Of a DNA stretch of 64,000 bases, positions 11,535-20,169 are shown one piece after another. Position 1 is the first letter of the stretch, and the number at the start of each line of letters is the position of its first letter. Under the pieces are notes generated by a model that saw only the letters and a list, made by a program, of their open reading frames with translations, was not told where the DNA came from and ran no database searches. This stretch comes from Mesotaenium endlicherianum (lineage: Eukaryota; Streptophyta; Zygnematophyceae; Zygnematales; Mesotaeniaceae), in NCBI GenBank assembly GCA_009602735.1, contig WELA01010214.1:429176-493175 (forward strand), read 5' to 3'. Made by a program: the position numbers and the translations under genes.

Positions 11535-12545
11535 TGTCATGATTTATTAAGTTGAGGTTGACGTACAAAACCAAGCTCTACGTGTGTGAACCATCAACCT
11601 GGGAAGACCAACTTTGTATTGACTTTACGCATCCATATGCTGACCTTCTCTAGATTTCCGAGTCACCAAAGTGTAGCGCGTCGAAGCATCTTCCGAATGG
11701 CACCGGTTTCGCGTCATTTGGTTAATTATCGAGCGGGATAGACGCGATCTAGTCCACACTCCTTTCGGCACCTAGCGGAATCACACCAAATGGCCAACTT
11801 GTGACTCAATGCACCCAAAGGTGACAATGTTAACTATTCGTGACCCCAAGGACCCCTAGCTTTGTGCGCACAAATCCGCGAGCCCTTTAGACTACATAAG
11901 TCTTGCATTTCCATAGTATAAGTGCATCATTGAGGCTATAACTTGGTGACTGCATCACCTACGCCTAGAGGAAGCTTCCTCAAGTTTCAGATTCACTTTT
12001 GAGGCGCTATCTAGGTAGAACTACCCAAGGTAAGCTCCACCAATGAGAGACACTTAGCATATTCTACGTGCTTTGCTTTGATTGATTTGAGTTATGCTTA
12101 GCCTATAGGAGTGCTAGTACATGCCTTGTACACATTAGTGGACATAGGAGAGCCTCCTAGAGTGACTATATGCATTGGATCCGCCGCATACGACGCCGGG
12201 TTTTCAGGAGTATAAGTGCTAGAGATGTCCCTAGAGGAACATTTTTAATAGAAGTCCCAGTATGCTAGTTGTAAGTTGCAGAGATTATCAGTAAAGCTTA
12301 CACTTTTATCTCTTGTGTTTTCAGGACCACTTAGTCTCTCTCTTGTGAAGAGCAAGCCTTGCTGGCTTCCAGTCACTAGAAGAACTTTACAAGTGGTGAG
12401 CAAAGTCACAGCTTATACCCCCTGCCATAGGACTACTCTTGAAGATCATGATGTGCTTCCAGTGATCTTTTGGGCCAGACTTCATTAGTTGTTTTCCTAC
12501 CAGATTACAGTCTTGAGGTGCTCACTCTGGGGAGTACACACTCCT
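11535..12545 (+). repeat. Left 1.0-kb repeat of element G
   Basis: This copy begins TGTCATGATTTATTAAG and matches 23,567-24,575 almost throughout; identity stops just after GTACACACTCCT. TG...CA-like ends make it a candidate LTR. If the 137-bp repeat is the true LTR, this is instead the transcribed leader. It holds a donor-like AAG|GTAAG at 12,030 and an acceptor-like TTTTCAG|GA ending at 12,324, both conserved in the other copy. Confidence 0.8.
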
Positions 12546-12776
12546 TACTTCTAAAAAGATCTCTCTTTGCCTGCATGAAATTAGAATCTTCAGCGTGTGC
12601 CTACCCGTAGTGGGCGTGCTTACTAGCCTTACTACAAAGGGGTTAGTGGAGAAGACTCAAACTCCGATCTCAGTACTGTCACTAAACCCTCTGAAGGGGA
12701 ACAGCCGGCACTCGTGCTTCCTGTGATTGTCCCTGAGCTGTCTTCCCATTGAGCTCACCACGATTCCTGGTATCCC
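12546..12776 (+). other. Leader of element G before gag
   Basis: These 231 bases lie between the left repeat and the first gag ATG. No obvious primer-binding site starting TGG was seen next to the repeat. Confidence 0.4.
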
Positions 12777-14171
12777 ATGGCAGGTGACCACGAGGTCGAG
12801 GCTGACAGGTCCTCCCTCTTCCGCTTCAGCGGCAGACCAGGAACCTGTGATCTGGACGACACAATCTCAGAGTTCGAGGCTGAGTTTGTGACCGCAAGGC
12901 TTAAGACGCCCGCGCTCACTAAGCGTGACGTGTTCTATACGCTCATGCGCTATCTCCTTTACGAGGCCCATGACACATTCCGTGAGAAGGGTGACGAGAT
13001 CTACGCACGCACAAAGCCTGTGGGGGAACCCCCAGTGGAGACCCCCCTCGCTGACCCGGTCAAGGGCCTTCTGGGACGTCCTCAGGAAGGAGTTTCAGGC
13101 CGAGACCGAAGAGAAGGTGTACGAGCTGCACCACTTCTTCCGCCGCAAGAATGAGACAATCCGCATGATGTACCGCCGCTTGACGCACCTTCGCCGAGAC
13201 GTTGGCACCGTTACTGACCGAGAGGCAGCGGAGATCTTCTTGCGCGCCGTAGAGCCACGTTTGAGGGAGCGAGCCATGGCTCCTCTCATCTACCACATCG
13301 GCTCCGAGTACTCGCTGAAGGATGCTTACCTCTCAGTCGAGAAGCAGAGCTTGGCCGCCGCACGGAGCAACATTAGCGACCGTGTAGGCCTCGCATCCAC
13401 GGGCGTATGCCAGGAGTCTTTGGTGCTGCCATCCACGACAATGCGCCCAATTCCAGCTCGCCAGCCCCAGCAGCAGGAGCAGCCTCAGCGCTTTCAGCTG
13501 TCCCAGCAGACCCAGCAATGCGGGGCTCCGCGTGGCCGCATTTCCATGGCCGCCACGACGAGCGACCCCTGTTGGTCTTGCGGGAAGACGGGCCACTCTC
13601 GCCAGAACTGCACTATTGCGCAGAATGGCAAACCCGGGGACTGCACCTACTGTGGCAAGGCCGGCCACCTGCAGATTGTATGCCTGCAGAAGAAGCGCGA
13701 CGCCGAGAACGGACGCGCTCGTGACGGCCCTGCGCCAGCAGCAGGACTTCGGGGCATGCGTAACCCTCGCACGGGTGGACGTCCCTCGATGACTGCAGCC
13801 TCGGCTACGATGGACGCCGCCCTGACCCCCGGAGCCAATTACTACAGTTTCCACGACGTTAGCGACGCCCTCGTAGAGGCCAACACAGAGATCGCTAGAC
13901 TCCGCGGCCTCGTCGCTACCGACAGTTACGACGCGTGCGGAGCCCTCTTTGCACGCGTCCCGCAGTCCGACGCATCAGATCCGACAGCTGGCGTCTGCGC
14001 AGCTCTTGCGCACTTTCATGACGCCTACACGTGGCAGCCCCAGAGGCTGGCACCTGGCGCTATAGCAACGCTGCAGCCTCGCTCCGCCCGCCCCACGACA
14101 GAGCTACGACGTCCAACGCAGCAAACGTCTGCGCAAACGCTTCTGCCAGACCTGCACACTCTGCGCTGATG
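12777..14171 (+). pseudogene. gag region of element G with two zinc knuckles
   Basis: Gag forms the particle that packages the RNA. The region starts MAGDHEVEADRSSLFRFSG and has a helical core with FFRRKNETIRMMYRRL, as in Ty3/Gypsy capsids. Two CCHC zinc knuckles follow at 13,570-13,611 (CWSCGKTGHSRQNC) and 13,642-13,683 (CTYCGKAGHLQIVC). A Gln/Pro-rich linker precedes the knuckles. The longest open part is 12,925-14,169. The region is read in more than one frame, so this copy is broken or needs frame change. Confidence 0.8.
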
Positions 14172-16310
14172 TCCGTCAGCAGCCGCTGCACTCGTTCGGT
14201 CGGGCTGCCGGATGGCAGGCTGCAAGCGCACGCGGTCCTGCTACCCGGCGTCACAGACGCTGCAGCTCCCGACGCGCCCCTGGACGGTCCGGCACACACG
14301 CCAGCACAGCCGCAGGCTTCAGCAGCCCCTCTGGTCTGTGCCGTCCTGCTGACGCCAGGAGTGCTGCCAGCAGTCTGCGTATCGACAGCTGTCGCGACAG
14401 GGCGTGCTCGCCAGCTGAGTGACACGTCTGCAGCACACACGGCAGCCGCGGCCCTTGCTGTACGCGTCGCCATTTCGTGCGCAGATCTGCGCACCAGGCG
14501 GCAACGCCAGGAGGGTCTCACCCTGCTGGCTGCTGCAAGCAGCAGGGTCCAGCAGGCGCTGACCCTTGCCACGTGTTCGGCAGGCCAGGCCGCTCTTGCC
14601 GGCAGCCACGCGCACATTTGCGCGCTCACGCGTTCGCTCACACCTTGCACGGCGGCGCGAGGCTTGCCGGGCAGCCAGCTACAAGATCGCAGCTCGGCAG
14701 CCACAGCAGCAGCTGCGCACGCCATCGGCGCACACGTCCTTCCACGTGGCGCGTGCACGCAATCCGGCACGGCCAGCGCAGATTTGGCGGCTGCGATCGC
14801 CATTCCCAGTGAGAAGGGGGCATCCCTGATTGCGCTGTGCGGCCAGATTGCCGTGCGGAGCGCCGACGGCACGCTCACGGCTGCGCAAAGCCAGGGCTTA
14901 AACCCTGGCTGCGCCCAAAACCCCCGCGCCGACGCAACTCGCGCTACGGGGGCCTCGGCGTACGCCCGCGCCAGAGGGAGGGCGTCACTAGCGGCGTCCG
15001 AGGCAGCCGACGCAGACCTTGAAGCCGGACCGGCCACGCACCCCCGCAATCCCAGGAGCGATTGGGAGGCGCCACATGGCAGCCTCCCAGCAACCGCCCC
15101 TGCGCCAGTCCCGGCAGCCGCGCCAGCAGCCGTCGCACCTGACGCGTGCGCACCTGGCGAGACTTTGCCTGACAGCAGCTGCACATCTGCGCATCTCTGC
15201 ACACGCTCGCGCACGCCGCGCACAACACTGCGACGCTCGCTCAGCAGCCCGCCACGCGACCACCTCACGGCAGCCATGTCAGCCGTTGCGCATAGCACTT
15301 GCGCACACGTGCTGCCATTTGGCACGCGCACGCAGTCCGGCTCAGCCAGCGCAGATCTGGCGGCCGCGACTGTCGTCCCAAGTCAGGGAGCAACATCTCT
15401 GATCGCGCTGTGCGGTTGCATCTCCGTTCGAAGCTGCGACAGCACGCACACGGCTGCGCACAGCCAGGGCTTAAACCCTGGCTGCGCACAAAACCCTTGG
15501 GACTGCGCGATAAGCGTGGCAAGGGTCCCGGCGAGCGCGCGCTCTACTTGGAGGGCGCCACGTGCCTTGCCTAGGGCAGCCGATACCGACACCGGCCCCG
15601 GTCGGGCGACGCGACCTGGCAGGCCCAGCGGCGCCCTCGAAGCGCCACTTGTAAGGCTGCCAGCAGCCAAGCTTGTGCCAGCTCCGGCGTTCGTGCCAGC
15701 AGTCGAAGCGCCTGCGGCCGAAGCGGCGCTGGCATGGACAGCCGCCCCGACGGAGGCACCGGCGTTTCCCAAGGCGCCAGCTGCACGAGGACCCAAGCCA
15801 GCGCATCTCACGGCGCCAATACCAGGTGGGCCAGCGCCACCTGGCGGCCTTTCGGTCGCCGAGGCAGCGCCAGCAGCGACGGCTGAGTCAGCATGCCAGG
15901 CACCTGCGCCGGCTCAGGAGCGGTCGCACTCGCTCTCGCTACCCCCACAACGCCACCGCCAGGTGCGCCTGCGCCGAACGCGCCAGCGCCAGGTACGCCA
16001 GCGCCAGGTGTGCCAGCTGCTCGTGTACTGGCTGTCCGAACGGTTGCGCCTGCTGTTGCAGCAGCGTGCGGCCCCATTCTGGTCTGCTGCGCACGCACAG
16101 TGCCACTTGGAGGCCGCACAACAAACGGCAGCGCACGGCGCAAGCACGCTTTGGTGGCAGCCGGACGCCCAGCGGTGGCACAGAAGCGCGCCGGGCCGGA
16201 CCAGGGGCGTCGCACGGAGGAGGCGCCGCGTCTGCCCCGCTCGTTCCGTGTGCTGGGCACGCCAGCAGCGCCAGCGGCCTTCGCGCCTCACGCGATGGCC
16301 TCGCCGATGA
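14031..16310 (+). CDS. Ala/Pro/Ser-rich region with in-frame 191-codon duplication
   Basis: A 759-codon frame runs through the very GC-rich segment between gag and protease. It has no recognised domain and is rich in Ala, Pro, Thr and Arg. A unit of 573 bp (exactly 191 codons) is duplicated. Both copies encode the blocks SADLAAA, SLIALCG and SQGLNPGCAQNP. Conservation of the peptide in this frame across both units supports it as the coding frame. Each unit also carries a DNA hairpin with arms AGCCAGGG and CCCTGGCT. It is most likely a spacer or disordered extension of Gag. Large frames on the other strand here reflect base composition. Confidence 0.5.
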   Translation: MAAPEAGTWRYSNAAASLRPPHDRATTSNAANVCANASARPAHSALMSVSSRCTRSVGLPDGRLQAHAVLLPGVTDAAAPDAPLDGPAHTPAQPQASAAPLVCAVLLTPGVLPAVCVSTAVATGRARQLSDTSAAHTAAAALAVRVAISCADLRTRRQRQEGLTLLAAASSRVQQALTLATCSAGQAALAGSHAHICALTRSLTPCTAARGLPGSQLQDRSSAATAAAAHAIGAHVLPRGACTQSGTASADLAAAIAIPSEKGASLIALCGQIAVRSADGTLTAAQSQGLNPGCAQNPRADATRATGASAYARARGRASLAASEAADADLEAGPATHPRNPRSDWEAPHGSLPATAPAPVPAAAPAAVAPDACAPGETLPDSSCTSAHLCTRSRTPRTTLRRSLSSPPRDHLTAAMSAVAHSTCAHVLPFGTRTQSGSASADLAAATVVPSQGATSLIALCGCISVRSCDSTHTAAHSQGLNPGCAQNPWDCAISVARVPASARSTWRAPRALPRAADTDTGPGRATRPGRPSGALEAPLVRLPAAKLVPAPAFVPAVEAPAAEAALAWTAAPTEAPAFPKAPAARGPKPAHLTAPIPGGPAPPGGLSVAEAAPAATAESACQAPAPAQERSHSLSLPPQRHRQVRLRRTRQRQVRQRQVCQLLVYWLSERLRLLLQQRAAPFWSAAHAQCHLEAAQQTAAHGASTLWWQPDAQRWHRSAPGRTRGVARRRRRVCPARSVCWARQQRQRPSRLTRWPRR
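14889..14910. repeat. Hairpin in first unit of duplicated region
   Basis: Perfect 8-bp arms AGCCAGGG and CCCTGGCT flank the six bases CTTAAA. The identical hairpin recurs 573 bases downstream at 15,462-15,483. Confidence 0.7.
15462..15483. repeat. Hairpin in second unit of duplicated region
   Basis: This is an exact repeat of the 14,889-14,910 hairpin. It is better conserved than much of the surrounding unit. Confidence 0.7.
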
Positions 16311-17209
16311 CCACGGTGCAGCTCAGCGCCGAGGTCATCTCGCTGGCTCTTCACCGCATGCCCGCAGTCTCCTTCACGGAGCTTGGCGTGTCAATGGAAG
16401 CCACACGGCAGGCGACCCAGCTACTGCTCCAATTGCGCAGGGCCAGCCAGCGCGCCTCTGACGGCAAGCCGACGTCGGACGTTGCAGCCGCGGTGCTCTC
16501 CGCACCCGCGCGACCTGCGCAAGAGCGCAGGATGATCAGCACGCCTAACGCTGCGTTTTTGGATAATTTGCAGGGCATCGTGCTGGTCAACACGCAAACC
16601 CCGCAGCGCATCATGTTTGACACTGGCGCCCAGCCAGTCCTCATCAGCCTGCGCTACTTCCGCCAGCTGGGCCTCTCGTCAGCTGACCTGGAGGATTCGC
16701 CTACGCGGATCAACACTGCTGCCGGCACGTTCGAGACCGTCACCGGGCGCACGCGGCTGGCCCTCCGCTTCACCTTTCGGCCCGGCACTCCGGATGAGAC
16801 GACCATCCACCGGCATGCGTTGGTCACTTGCTCCGAGACCTTTGACGTGCTCCTTGGCCAGGACGTGCTCTTTCCTATAGGCGCCGCAGTGGATAACTGG
16901 GTGGAGCGGGTCTTCTATCGACCCGACTGGCAGTCAGGGGGGACCCGCACTGCATCTGTGCCGCTTGACATCTTGGATCGTCGCTCAGCTGAGTCCGCCC
17001 TCTACGGCTTCATGGCGCTGGATGACGGTCGGTCTGTAGTTCACACCGATAAGGGGGGAGCCGAGGATGATGAGGTCTCCGTCGGCGCCGACTTACTAGA
17101 GACGCAGGAGGAGGATCCCGAGCTGTCTGGTGCCGAGCTCCACCTCACGCCCCACGAGCAGGCTGACGCTCTGGCCGCACAAGCCAGTGAGACAGTGCGG
17201 ATCTANTGA
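15893..17209 (+). pseudogene. Aspartic protease region of element G
   Basis: The open frame of about 438 codons contains a retropepsin-like domain. The active-site block IMFDTGAQPVLIS lies near residues 241-253, with the catalytic Asp at about residue 243. It is followed by a flap-like region and VLLGQDVLFPIGA near 16,845-16,890, matching the second conserved block of Ty3/Gypsy proteases. The first 150 or so residues are low-complexity and may not be coding. The protease would cut the Gag-Pol precursor. Confidence 0.75.
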
Positions 17210-17252
17210 GACAGTACGGATCTACGCCGCGCATAACGCCATGATGCGTTAG

Positions 17253-18449
17253 ATGGCGGCAGACGCCGTAGAGGCACACGCCGTTGCCATGGCTGCCCTT
17301 ACTGCTGCAGCTCACGCTCATGACGCAGCCACAACCGCAGCAGCCATACCTTGGCCACAGCCTCCTGCGACGAGCGGACCCTCCTCGAGATCACACGTCC
17401 GCGTATGGCATGACGTGCCTGTGGGGGTCGCCATCCAGTACCGCATGGCCTCCCAGTTGCCCTCACCCGCACCGTTGCACAAGATAGGCGACTCATGGCC
17501 ACGCACTACCACGTCTGAGGAGGAGGCCATGAGGCAGGCAGCGTTCCCAGGCAGGTCCGACGACGCGTCATTGAGCAGCGAGGAGGAGGAGTGGCAGGAG
17601 TGGTCCCAGGAGGCCGCAGAGGAGCCTGCAGCCCAGCCATTGGCAGAGCCACCGCCGCCCACGCCTACAGCTCGCGTGCAACGCCAGCCTACAGGGCCTC
17701 TCGGCTTCAGTTCTCTCTCACAAGAGACCACGGCCAATCCCCGTCGAGCCCATCCATGCGCCGGCAGGTCTAGTCGTCCGATACAGCACGACTGTTTGAC
17801 CAGCAACGAGTGCCGTGACGTCACGCACTTGTTTGCTGGCAACAGCCTGAGCACAGGCTGGCCAGGTCGCGCCTCTGCCTCCACGATTCCTTTCTCCGCT
17901 ATCGACCCGCGTGCCGGACGTGCGCATCAGACAGTGGCCAGGACCAGCATCCTCGGTCCTCGGCGTACAGGATCTTCCCCCTACGCCGGGCCAGCCCTAC
18001 GCTTCGCACGTCGCACTCTGCCCCTAGACCGGCGTACACGCGAGGTCACTCCGATCCGCGAGCATACTGGGGCTGCCCGCGAGGTCACTCCTCTGCGCGA
18101 CACTCCCAGGGACGCACGAGAGGTCACTCCTCTTTGCAAGGGGAGAGAGGTCACTCCTTTGCGCGAGACGCGCCCGCGCTCAGTCACACCGCCGTATGAC
18201 GGTCCGCGCGATCTCCGCACCCGCGAGCATGACGCACAGTCTTCCTCCACCACTGCAGCTCACGCATTATACCAGACGCCGCCTGGTTGGCCTGCCGACG
18301 TCCCACGCAGTTACATAGCCGGCAACGGGCCGTCTGGGTCACCTCCTCATAAGGTGGCTCGCACCACTGCGCGCCTCCGCGACCGTCATCCTCATCCGCT
18401 CGCAACACGCGCAAGGCCCATGCAGCGCAGCCAGCGGGAGCGCGTTTGA
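17253..18449 (+). CDS. Disordered segment with EVTPLR repeats
   Basis: A frame of about 398 codons lies between protease and methyltransferase. It shows no fold: it is acidic in one part (SEEEEWQEW) and Arg/Pro/Ser-rich elsewhere. The motif REVTPLR or a close variant occurs four times, with DNA words GAGGTCACTCC at 18,042, 18,081, 18,120 and 18,147. The repeats could be binding or modification sites; no function can be assigned. Confidence 0.45.
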   Translation: MAADAVEAHAVAMAALTAAAHAHDAATTAAAIPWPQPPATSGPSSRSHVRVWHDVPVGVAIQYRMASQLPSPAPLHKIGDSWPRTTTSEEEAMRQAAFPGRSDDASLSSEEEEWQEWSQEAAEEPAAQPLAEPPPPTPTARVQRQPTGPLGFSSLSQETTANPRRAHPCAGRSSRPIQHDCLTSNECRDVTHLFAGNSLSTGWPGRASASTIPFSAIDPRAGRAHQTVARTSILGPRRTGSSPYAGPALRFARRTLPLDRRTREVTPIREHTGAAREVTPLRDTPRDAREVTPLCKGREVTPLRETRPRSVTPPYDGPRDLRTREHDAQSSSTTAAHALYQTPPGWPADVPRSYIAGNGPSGSPPHKVARTTARLRDRHPHPLATRARPMQRSQRERV

Positions 18450-18486
18450 CTCGCATCTCTTTCGCCGCTGCGCCTGCGAGTCCAAC

Positions 18487-20025
18487 TTGCCCCACGTCAG
18501 CTCGTCCGTCCTCGACAGGCAGCGCATTGGGACGAGCGCTTCGTCTGCACAGTGCCCCTTCAGGCGGATCTTTGCGAGCGTTAGCGTTCGTACTTTGATC
18601 AGCATTCCTAGCTGCCCCAGCGCACCGCCACAAAGCAGCTGGCCCACGCCGCTTCACACCACGCAGATTTCAGGACAAGGGACCGGTGGCAACAACAGTG
18701 CGTGCGCGACGCGCAGGCTCTGGCCCGCCCAGTGCTCGAGGAGGCCTAGAATTCCTCAACTTACTCACCACTACGCAGAGCTCGCAGTGGCGGCCCTCCG
18801 CATGGCGCCCCATCAGCACAGTATGCTGCGCTCCTATCCACCGCCAGCGCAGGCCGGCGATCCCGCCCTGGGCTGTCGCCCCCTTCCTACACCTATCTAC
18901 ATCGCACAGCTCGACGAGCGTCCCGGCGGCATTGTCCTTGTTGAGCTCTTCGCCGGCATTGCGACAGGGTCGTTGGCCACCCTGCAGGCTGGCATCCCCG
19001 TACGATGGTACGTCTACGTGGACCCCGATGGCGACGCGCAGCAGGTTCCCCGCAGGCAGATGGCCTTATGCCACGAGCGTTTCCCATACCTCTTTTTTAA
19101 GCATGCCTTCTACCGCGCCCAGACTGACTGGCCCACGGACATCCGCGACATTACCACCGAGCACAGCACGCGCCTCGGGCCCTTCGACCTCATCAGTGCT
19201 GGCTGGGAGTGCCAGGGCTTCTCCATTGCGAGACGGGGCAACGCGCTCGGTGACCCGCGTACAGCCTTGTTCTGGCACCTGCTCCGCGTCCTCAATATGG
19301 TTGAGGACCGCCAGCCGCCGCACACGCTCGCCTGGGTGTTGGAGAACGTGGCTGTCCGCCACGATTCTCGGCCCAACGTCAGCGCCGACTTTTCCCTCTG
19401 CAGCAGCTACGTCGGTCGTGAGGCAGTCATTGACGCCGCTCAGATTAGTTCCTTTGCGCATCGTGTGCGCGCCTACTTCACCAACCTGGCCATGCCAGGC
19501 ACGCTTGAGGCATTTGCGGCCGCACATCCATGCCACACGCGCAACGTTGACTCCATCCTCGACATGGCGCGCCTGGCCCAGCGCGTGGTCGCCCTTCTGC
19601 ATCCTTCTCAGGCCCAGTGTGAGGTCCTCTGCGACGTCACGCAGGCGCTTCCTACGTTTGTGAGTCGCTACGACAGCGCGGCCTACGTGGGCGACCAGCG
19701 CGGCATGATCATTGACCTCAAGACTGGCATGTTCCAACGACCCCGTGCCGTGGAGATGAAGCGTGCGATGGGCTTCCCTCCGCACCTCACACAGGTGGAC
19801 GGCATCACCGAGGTCAACCGCGTGCGTCTCCTTGGCCAGGCTATCGATGCCAACGTCTTGACGTGGCTTCTCTTGCAAACACAGGCCCTGACTCCCCTTT
19901 ACGCTCAGGCTCGTCATCCTGAGATGGACCAGTCCTATGACGCCATGGATCGAGATTCCGACGGCCACGGCCGCGCCCCGCCTGGTACGACCTGGCATTC
20001 CCAGCGCGAGGGCCCAGCTTTCTAG
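18487..20025 (+). CDS. C5 cytosine-specific DNA methyltransferase in element G
   Basis: The enzyme class transfers a methyl group from S-adenosylmethionine to carbon 5 of cytosine in DNA. The 512-codon frame has about 145 low-complexity residues and then a full-length catalytic domain with the family motifs in order. Motif I is LVELFAGIATGS near residue 155. Motif IV is SAGWECQGFS with the nucleophile Cys at residue 242. Motif VI is ENV at 286-288. A motif VIII-like block, HRVRAYF, is near 326-331. Motif IX-like RPRAVEMKRAMGFP and motif X GQAIDANVL (about 450-458) close it. The stretch between VIII and IX is short, suggesting a small target-recognition domain. The layout resembles single-domain Dcm-type enzymes more than DNMT1. 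It lies in sense between protease and RT. All key motifs are visible and the domain reads without interruption. Confidence 0.88.
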   Translation: MPHVSSSVLDRQRIGTSASSAQCPFRRIFASVSVRTLISIPSCPSAPPQSSWPTPLHTTQISGQGTGGNNSACATRRLWPAQCSRRPRIPQLTHHYAELAVAALRMAPHQHSMLRSYPPPAQAGDPALGCRPLPTPIYIAQLDERPGGIVLVELFAGIATGSLATLQAGIPVRWYVYVDPDGDAQQVPRRQMALCHERFPYLFFKHAFYRAQTDWPTDIRDITTEHSTRLGPFDLISAGWECQGFSIARRGNALGDPRTALFWHLLRVLNMVEDRQPPHTLAWVLENVAVRHDSRPNVSADFSLCSSYVGREAVIDAAQISSFAHRVRAYFTNLAMPGTLEAFAAAHPCHTRNVDSILDMARLAQRVVALLHPSQAQCEVLCDVTQALPTFVSRYDSAAYVGDQRGMIIDLKTGMFQRPRAVEMKRAMGFPPHLTQVDGITEVNRVRLLGQAIDANVLTWLLLQTQALTPLYAQARHPEMDQSYDAMDRDSDGHGRAPPGTTWHSQREGPAF

Positions 20026-20169
20026 CAGCCGCCTGCGCCTCGTCATGGTCCTTATTCTGGTTCGCTGGGGGGGGGCAGGAGGAGACAGGAGTCCTCACAG
20101 CGACCCAGGGAGTTTTGTTCCCCGTTTGTTTTTCCATACTCTCCGCCGCCTACAGGTGGTGCAGGGCAG

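Noticed and set aside
11209-11574. 121-codon minus-strand frame
   Set aside because: It crosses the left boundary of the element G repeat and has no motifs, so it is not a real unit.
14060-15331. 423-codon minus-strand frame opposite the Ala-rich region
   Set aside because: High GC content leaves several frames open. The internal duplication is peptide-conserved in the plus frame, and no motif is seen on the minus strand.
15893-16300. First 130-odd codons of the protease frame as a separate protein
   Set aside because: Pro/Ala low complexity overlapping the Ala-rich frame; no evidence of a separate product.
18686-19663. 325-codon plus-strand frame overlapping the methyltransferase
   Set aside because: Ser/Arg/Thr-rich shadow frame without motifs.
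19066-20046. 326-codon minus-strand frame opposite the methyltransferase
   Set aside because: It is a shadow of the plus-strand gene; all recognisable motifs are on the plus strand.
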